A stretch of DNA of 24,589 nucleotides from Diplosphaera chodatii (lineage: Eukaryota > Chlorophyta > Trebouxiophyceae > Prasiolales > Stichococcaceae). How positions within the stretch are numbered: position 1 is the first letter of the stretch; each line of letters begins with the position of its first letter. The stretch is from contig JAALGY010000040.1 of assembly GCA_032358165.1 (NCBI GenBank), forward strand, positions 1 to 24,589. Direction: 5' to 3'. Shown piece by piece: positions 18,998-24,589 of this stretch. The notes below the pieces were generated by a model. That model worked only from the letters and a program-made list of their open reading frames with translations, was not told the DNA's origin and did not search any database. The position numbers and the translations under genes were made by a program.

Positions 18998-19975
18998 ATG
19001 CCTTCCGGCGCACTGTGTTTAGAAGCCGCCACTACCCCTACCACGCTACCAGCTTACCTGCCACCCGGAGCCCAGTACTTGCCCGGGAACCGCGCTCGCA
19101 GCACCGCCCACCGCGTCCCGCACTCCCAGCCAGCCTCCTCGCCACTGCCTACCCACCCTGCTGCGTCATCAGCCACGTCAGCGAGGTCACCGTGCCTGCA
19201 CCAGATCCGCGGAGCCGGCGCCCACGCCGCGCCGCAATGCACATCACAACCCCATGGTCACTCTTGCATGCCTACTGCACAGCCATCGGGCCCCTATTAC
19301 ACATGCCCGCAGCAGGTTTCCTTCAAGTTCGCCGCCTTCCGCACGCAATATGACCCCGCCTGGGACAAGATTGAGACTTTCGCATGCAACAAGCACAACC
19401 AGCCGCTCATTGTCTTCATCCGGAAGCAGCTTCTGAATCACGCCGCAACCCAGTCGCGCTTGCTTGACCACATTGCTCTCAAATTAGGGCCCAGGTACAG
19501 CAGGCGTCTAGAGGGTGAGGAGGGTGAGGAGCATGTCGTTAAGCCCATTGACGCCAGCTTGTTCACCTCGCCTGCTGTCTCGGTGCTTGGCGGGGGCCAG
19601 GGTGACACAGTGTGCATGCATGCCAAGACCGGGCATGTCCCCTGGTTCTATCCAAGTGGCGAGTATGTGCAGCTGGAGCTGGGCAAGGACAAGGAGAAGA
19701 AGCAGGTGCTAACTCGAGTGCATCGGCTGCTGTGCTGGCTGCTGCGTGGGGCGCCGCCGGACTGGCACGCCGGCAAGTCAGTTGCTGTGGCTGGCCATGC
19801 ATATGGTCGGGGCAAGTGCAATGGGGCACGCAGCTGCCTGCAGCCCTGCCATCTCGATTGGCAGACCCCTGAGGAGAACCAAAACGATGCATCGCGTCAT
19901 CGCAACCAGAAAGGGTGTGCTTGTCATGTGCACCTGTGTACCAGGAGCTGTGCAGACCTGCAAAGCACTGCGTGA
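18998..19975 (+). CDS. HNH-endonuclease-like protein, 325 aa
   Basis: The C-terminal part resembles HNH nucleases: VHRLLCWLLRG, then a GH followed by CN..SC, then PCHLDWQTPEENQNDASRHR. The order Cys-rich zinc site, P-x-HL, W-x-T, EN-x-x-D is typical of HNH proteins from phages, large algal viruses and algal genomes. Residues 1-105 are Pro/Ala/Ser-rich and low complexity, so the real protein may begin later or use an upstream exon; a plausible acceptor lies near 19317 (CCCGCAGCAG/GTTTCC). The middle (about 105-200) is globular, with an acidic EGEEGEEH patch. The last 20 residues are Cys-rich and could be intron read-through after a GTGTGC near 19915. The gene is only ~4 kb from the terminal repeats. 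It could be a domesticated, selfish or virus-derived nuclease. Confidence 0.62.
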   Translation: MPSGALCLEAATTPTTLPAYLPPGAQYLPGNRARSTAHRVPHSQPASSPLPTHPAASSATSARSPCLHQIRGAGAHAAPQCTSQPHGHSCMPTAQPSGPYYTCPQQVSFKFAAFRTQYDPAWDKIETFACNKHNQPLIVFIRKQLLNHAATQSRLLDHIALKLGPRYSRRLEGEEGEEHVVKPIDASLFTSPAVSVLGGGQGDTVCMHAKTGHVPWFYPSGEYVQLELGKDKEKKQVLTRVHRLLCWLLRGAPPDWHAGKSVAVAGHAYGRGKCNGARSCLQPCHLDWQTPEENQNDASRHRNQKGCACHVHLCTRSCADLQSTA

Positions 19976-20681
19976 CAACGGCACGGCTTCCCTTGAACGG
20001 CGTGGTTGTTGCAATGCAGAAAGCGAGAGCGAGCAACAGGCACACTGGCTCCCCAGAAGCGGTTGCACTGGATCGGAGGGATTGGGTGGGACTGATGACA
20101 GTCCACCTGGGTCACATGCATCACTTGTTCATGTTTTGGTCAGCAGTCTGCATCGTTGATTGGCATATCTTTGTTGTAATACTGCTGATGGATGTATTTG
20201 CCTGGCTCACTAGGCTGCTGTGCACTCGCAATCCTACAGATGGCCCAAAGCACAAGCCAAAACAGTCGACATTGTGCAGTCCTGCACATGCATGTAGTGT
20301 CTACCTCCGAGCACCTATCCTGCATGCTCGGCTTTCTGCGAATGCTGCTTGGGTATGTCTGCTGCTGACTGCTGGCTACAGTTCTTCTCCAGCTGCAGCT
20401 ATGCCCCCACCCCTGCTGTGGTGACTGCTCCTGGCTGCTGGCTCCTGGTCTTGACACCTGCAGAGCATGCCATGTTACAGGTCTGCATCCTTGTGCAAGA
20501 TGCACAGCAACTCGATATGGGCAAGACCTTTCGAGCTTCACCCAAAAACGGCTCATACAACTGGCAGTATGTGCATCGCCTGGCCGGTCAGATGCTGATA
20601 TGCCTGCCTAAAATGGGCAGGAAAATGTGTACACACATGGAGGGTATGTGCCTACCTTCACTGCCCTGTGTCTGCTGCACC
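19976..20681. other. Region after the HNH gene, no gene recognised
   Basis: A TGTAA at 20175-20179 could serve the HNH gene. A plus-strand frame overlapping 19915-20424 encodes a few hydrophobic segments but lacks any motif. Towards 20600 the sequence begins to resemble the tandem array that follows. Confidence 0.4.
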
Positions 20682-22850
20682 TGGCCTCCACTGCTGCCAG
20701 GCTCCATGCCCTGCTGCACCTGGCCTCCACTGCTGCCATGCCTGTGAAGCATGAAGCAGATGTGCATCAGGTATCGATATGATTTGACACATGAACCGAG
20801 TGCAGATGAGCAGAGGTGAGCACAGACCAGAGAACAGGAAGACGAAGTACAGGAACACCGAGCAGAGAACAGGAGCACACGAAGTACAGGAACACGAAGT
20901 CGATGTGCACCTTGCCCTTGGTCTGCTCCATGCTGCTGCTCCACTGCTTGCTGCCAGGCTCCATGCCCTTGCTCCACTGCTTGCTGCCAGGCTCCATGCC
21001 ACTGCTGCCATGCCTGTGAAGCATGAAGCAGATGTGCATCAGGTATCGATATGATTTGACACATGAACCGAGTGCAGATGAGCAGAGGTGAGCACAGACC
21101 AGAGAACAGGAAGACGAAGTACAGGAACACCGAGCAGAGAACAGGAGCACACGAAGTACAGGAACACAAAGTCGATGTGCACCTTGCCCTTGGTCTGCTC
21201 CATGCTGATGATGCTCCACTGCTTGCTGCCAGGCTCCATGCCCTTGCTCCACTGCTTGCTGCCAGGCTCCATGCCCTTGCTCCACTGCTTGCTGCCAGGC
21301 TCCATGCCACTGCTGCCATGCCTGTGAAGCATGAAGCAGATGTGCATCAGGTATCGATATGATTTGACACATGAACCGAGTGCAGATGAGCAGAGGTGAG
21401 CACAGACCAGAGAACAGGAAGACGAAGTACAGGAACACCGAGCAGAGAACAGGAGCACACGAAGTACAGGAACACAAAGTCGATGTGCACCTTGCCCTTG
21501 GTCTGCTCCATGCTGATGATGCTCCACTGCTTGCTGCCAGGCTCCATGCCCTGCTGCACCTGGCCTCCACTGCTGCCAGGCTCCATGCCCTGCTGCACCT
21601 GGTCTCACCACCCTGCCATGCCTGTGAAGCATGAAGCAGATGTGCATCAGGTATCGATATGGTTTGACACATGAACCGAGTGCAGATGAGCAGAGAACAG
21701 CACAGACCAGAGAACAGGAAGACGAAGTACAGGAACACCGAGCAGAGAACAGGAGCACACGAAGTACAGGAACACAAAGTCGATGTGCACCTTGCCCTTG
21801 GTCTGCTCCATGCTGATGATGCTCCACTGCTTGCTGCCAGGCTCCATGCCCTGCTGCACCTGGCCTCCACTGCTGCCAGGCTCCATGCCCTGCTGCACCT
21901 GGTCTCACCACCCTGCCATGCCTGTGAAGCATGAAGCAGATGTGCATCAGGTATCGATATGGTTTGACACATGAACCGAGTGCAGATGAGCAGAGAACAG
22001 CACAGACCAGAGAACAGGAAGACGAAGTACAGGAACACCGAGCAGAGAACAGGAGCACACGAAGTACAGGAACACAAAGTCGATGTGCACCTTGCCCTTG
22101 GTCTGCTCCATGCTGATGATGCTCCACTGCTTGCTGCCAGGCTCCATGCCCTGCTGCACCTGGCCTCCACTGCTGCCAGGCTCCATGCCCTGCTGCACCT
22201 GGTCTCACCACCCTGCCATGCCTGTGAAGCATGAAGCAGATGTGCATCAGGTATCGATATGATTTGACACATGAACCGAGTGCAGATGAGCAGAGAACAG
22301 CACAGACCAGAGAACAGGAAGACGAAGTACAGGAACACCGAGCAGAGAACAGGAGCACACGAAGTACAGGAACACAAAGTCGATGTGCACCTTGCCCTTG
22401 GTCTGCTCCATGCTGATGATGCTCCACTGCTTGCTGCCAGGCTCCATGCCCTGCTGCACCTGGCCTCCACTGCTGCCAGGCTCCATGCCCTGCTGCACCT
22501 GGTCTCACCACCCTGCCATGCCTGTGAAGCATGAAGCAGATGTGCATCAGGTATCTTCATGTTTGACACATGAACCGAGTGCAGATGAGCAGAGAACAGG
22601 AGCACGAAGTACAGGAACACACAGCAGAGAACACATCCACGAACTCGAAGCACAAGAACACAACACCGAAGTGCACCTTGTTGATCTTGTTGATGCTCCA
22701 TGCTGATGCTCCACTGCTTGCTGGCCCTGGCCTCTCCTTGGCATGCCTGTGAAGCACGAAGCTGATCTGCACCAGGTATCGATATGTTCGCCACATGAAC
22801 AGAGTGCAGAGTGCATGACCAGAGGTGAGCACAGACCAGTGTGCAGCAGG
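20682..22850. repeat. Subtelomeric tandem array, ~300-bp unit, about eight copies
   Basis: The landmark ATGCCTGTGAAGCATGAAGC occurs at 20738, 21010, 21318, 21618, 21918, 22218 and 22518, with a variant at 22743. Spacings are 272, 308, 300, 300, 300, 300 and 225 bp. The units starting at 21618, 21918 and 22218 are almost identical, which points to recent amplification or gene conversion. The unit at 22518 and the outermost partial one are clearly diverged. Because 300 is divisible by three, reading frames pass from unit to unit and create very long open frames, especially on the minus strand (22875-20767). Confidence 0.95.
21211..21309. repeat. 33-bp minisatellite module inside the 300-bp unit
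   Basis: The module, containing CCACTGCTTGCTGCCAGGCT and CCATGCCC, appears three times in the unit starting at 21010 and twice in the one starting at 20738. One extra module plus a 3-bp insertion accounts exactly for their length difference (308 versus 272). The other units carry a related variant with CTGCACCTGGCCTCC. Confidence 0.85.
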
Positions 22851-23038
22851 GACGATTTGCTGACTTCCTGCACATGTGCAGACCTCAGCCATCATGGGGT
22901 CAAGCACTGCACACACTGGCACACCACACGATGCTGTCTGCCCACCTCATTACTGTAAGGTTTGCTGCATGCTGCATGCTGCATGCTGTGCCAACCCTGC
23001 TGTGCTGACCCCCTTGCTGGCTCCACTGTTGCTGGCAC

Positions 23039-23263
23039 CTTTGTGCCTGTGGAGAGGGACACGAAGGTGTCCACAATGCCGCCGTCAGATATGTACATTA
23101 GCAACACGCTTCTGATCAGGTCTGACAGCTTGGCTGATGCCTTGACAATGCTGTGGACCAAGAAACATGTTGTGCATCCCCAGCAGCAGATCATGCATAC
23201 TGCAGCAGCTCACCAGCGGCGGTCACGCCGCGCTCCCCAGATGTCCGGTTTGTGTTGTAGATC
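23039..23263 (-). pseudogene. Exon-like remnants of an unidentified minus-strand gene
   Basis: Two stretches look coding on the minus strand. One, 23263-23214, lies between a GTGTGCAG acceptor and a GTGAGC donor and encodes IYNTNRTSGERGVTAA. The other, about 23150-23039, follows a TTGGTCCACAG acceptor, ends at an AAAG/GTGCC donor, and encodes a helical stretch including ASAKLSDLIRSVL and a GGIVDTFVSLSTG segment. Their splice phases do not match, so I cannot join them. They may be remnants of a subtelomeric gene whose further exons lie in or beside the tandem array. Confidence 0.35.
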
Positions 23264-23643
23264 CTGCACACAGTGCACAGCATTGCATCAGCAGCACTCA
23301 GAGTGCTGCATCTTCCATCAAGTGTCAGGATGGCAAACTCCGAAACATGCATACTGCAGCACAGGCGTCTATGCTCATTACTGGGCATGCACTAGCTGAT
23401 CTGATGCATTCATAAACGCAAAGGACCGTAGCAGACACTGACTGTGTTGCAGCCTGAGAAGTGCAGCTGCCAGCAGAATGTGTGATCTGCAACCGCCAAG
23501 ACCACAAGGAGCGCGTGTAAGAACGGGCCTGGGGGCCCGGTAGTGGCAGCTACTCAATAATGTTCACAAGCACCTGCTGCGTGAGCTAGCGCCTGCACGC
23601 CCAGCTGCCCTTTGCTCGCAACCTCCTCGGCTCCTCTGGACGG
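23264..23643. other. Telomere-proximal unique sequence, nothing recognised
   Basis: No gene, repeat or RNA is evident. Short minus-strand frames here could contain a further upstream exon of the remnant gene at 23039-23263. Confidence 0.4.
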
Positions 23644-23715
23644 TTTAGGGTTTAGGGTTTAGGGTTTAGGGTTTAGGGTTTTAGGGTTTAGGGTTTAGGG
23701 TTTAGGGGTTTAGGG
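23644..23715 (+). repeat. Telomeric array, ten TTTAGGG units
   Basis: Eight exact TTTAGGG units plus one TTTTAGGG and one TTTAGGGG run without interruption. TTTAGGG is the plant and green-algal telomere repeat. The G-rich strand points right, as expected for a right-hand chromosome end. Confidence 0.95.
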
Positions 23716-24050
23716 TTTTTTTATTTTCTTTTTTTTATTTTCACCATTAGAATTTTATTTTTTTAATTTTTTTTTTATATTTTTTTTTATTATATTTTAT
23801 TTTTTTAAATATTTTTTATTTTTCCATTTTAATTTTTCATTTTATTTTTATTTTAATATTTTTTTTTTTATTTTTTTTTTTATTTTAATTTTATTATTTT
23901 TATTTTTTCTTTATTTTTTTTTTATTATTTCAATTATTTTTGTTTTTAAGAATTTTTATTTTTTTTTTTATTATTTTTTTTATTATAATTTTTTTTTCTT
24001 ATTTTTTATTTTTTTAAATTTTTTTATTTTTAATTTATTATTATATTATT

Positions 24051-24126
<76 letters not shown>

Positions 24127-24154
24127 ATTTTTATTATTTTTTTTTTTTTTTTTT

Positions 24155-24227
<73 letters not shown>

Positions 24228-24370
24228 CTATTTTTTTTAATTAATTTTTTTTTATTTTATTTTTTTTTTATTTTTTTATTTTTAATAATTTTTTTTTTTT
24301 TTTAATTTTTTTTTTTTTATATATTTTTTTATTTATTTTTTTTTTTTCTATTATTTTTTTTTTTTTTATA
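23716..24370. repeat. ~650-bp T-rich tract splitting the telomere
   Basis: The plus strand is almost only T with scattered A, including T runs of 50-70 bases, and has almost no G or C. This composition is unlike any other part of the window. It could be a true low-complexity subtelomeric block or an assembly or base-calling artefact at the contig end. Confidence 0.9.
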
Positions 24371-24589
24371 AGGTTTATGGTGTAGGGTGTAGGGCGTTAG
24401 GGGTTAGGTAGGGTTTAGGGTTTAGGTTTAGGTTTCAGGGTTTAGGGTTCAGGGTTTAGGGGATTAGGGTTGGGTTTAGGCGTTTAAGGGTTCTTTTTGG
24501 GTAGGGTTTAGAGGGTTTAGGCGTTTAGGGTTTAGGTTTAGGCCGATTTAGTTTAGGGTTCTGATTTCTTTTAGGCGTTATAGGGTTTA
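24371..24589 (+). repeat. Degenerate telomere-like repeats at window end
   Basis: TTTAGGG units alternate with many variants (GTGTAGGG, GGGCGTTAGGG, TTTAGGCG, TTCAGGG, TTTTTGGG). The array is less regular than the inner one at 23644-23715, which suggests low-accuracy sequence or true sequence decay. Confidence 0.88.

Noticed and set aside
20682..22850. CRISPR-like array
   Set aside because: Units are about 300 bp, contiguous and lack unique spacers, and the setting is eukaryotic subtelomere.
20767..22875. 702-codon minus-strand open frame
   Set aside because: It arises because the 300-bp repeat length is divisible by three; a second minus frame and several plus frames are open too, with low-complexity products. 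No function claimed.

Overview
The window looks like the right-hand end of a nuclear chromosome or contig from a green alga (Chlorophyta). The evidence is plant-type TTTAGGG telomere repeats with the G-rich strand running toward the right end, intron-dense genes with ~65-130 nt GT-AG introns and frequent GTGAG or GTGCG donors, TGTAA poly(A)-type signals just downstream of two genes, and moderately GC-rich sequence. I cannot name the species.

Bases 1-14808 are almost exactly one large CACTA (EnSpm-like) DNA transposon. Its right end reads TAGTG, and a 44-base stretch at the very start of the window is the inverted copy of that end, so the window opens three bases inside the left terminal inverted repeat. 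I could assemble four multi-exon genes in the element by hand, with splice phases that agree: a 12-exon tnp2-family transposase (minus strand, 14558-9442, 1181 aa, no internal stop); a 6-exon Cys-rich protein with a very basic tail (minus, 6543-4566, 424 aa, possibly longer at the N-terminus); a 3-exon protein kinase (plus, 2859-4372, 444 aa); and a 6-exon unknown nuclear-type protein (minus, 2683-902, 389 aa). The last two genes diverge from a 175-bp gap. A decayed ~160-bp tandem array lies between the transposase and the Cys-rich gene.

The transposon sits inside a Ty3/gypsy retrotransposon. From 14809 to about 17622 the retroelement continues with the end of its protease, then reverse transcriptase, RNase H and integrase. 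It is dead, with two frame breaks. Its reading frame runs directly into a degenerate TTTAGGG array (17623-17692), which supplies the stop codon. The array points the same way as the real telomere, so this junction looks like an old chromosome break that was capped by telomere addition and later buried under more subtelomeric DNA.

Bases 17693-23643 are subtelomeric: a gene-poor GC-rich stretch with two small inverted repeats, an HNH-nuclease-like gene (18998-19975), a 300-bp tandem array (20682-22850, three nearly identical units plus variants), and exon-like remnants on the minus strand. From 23644 there is a clean TTTAGGG array, then ~650 bp of almost pure T/A sequence, then error-rich telomere-like repeats to the end. 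That last part may be poorly resolved sequence.

All gene models were built by eye from reading frames and splice signals. No database search was run.
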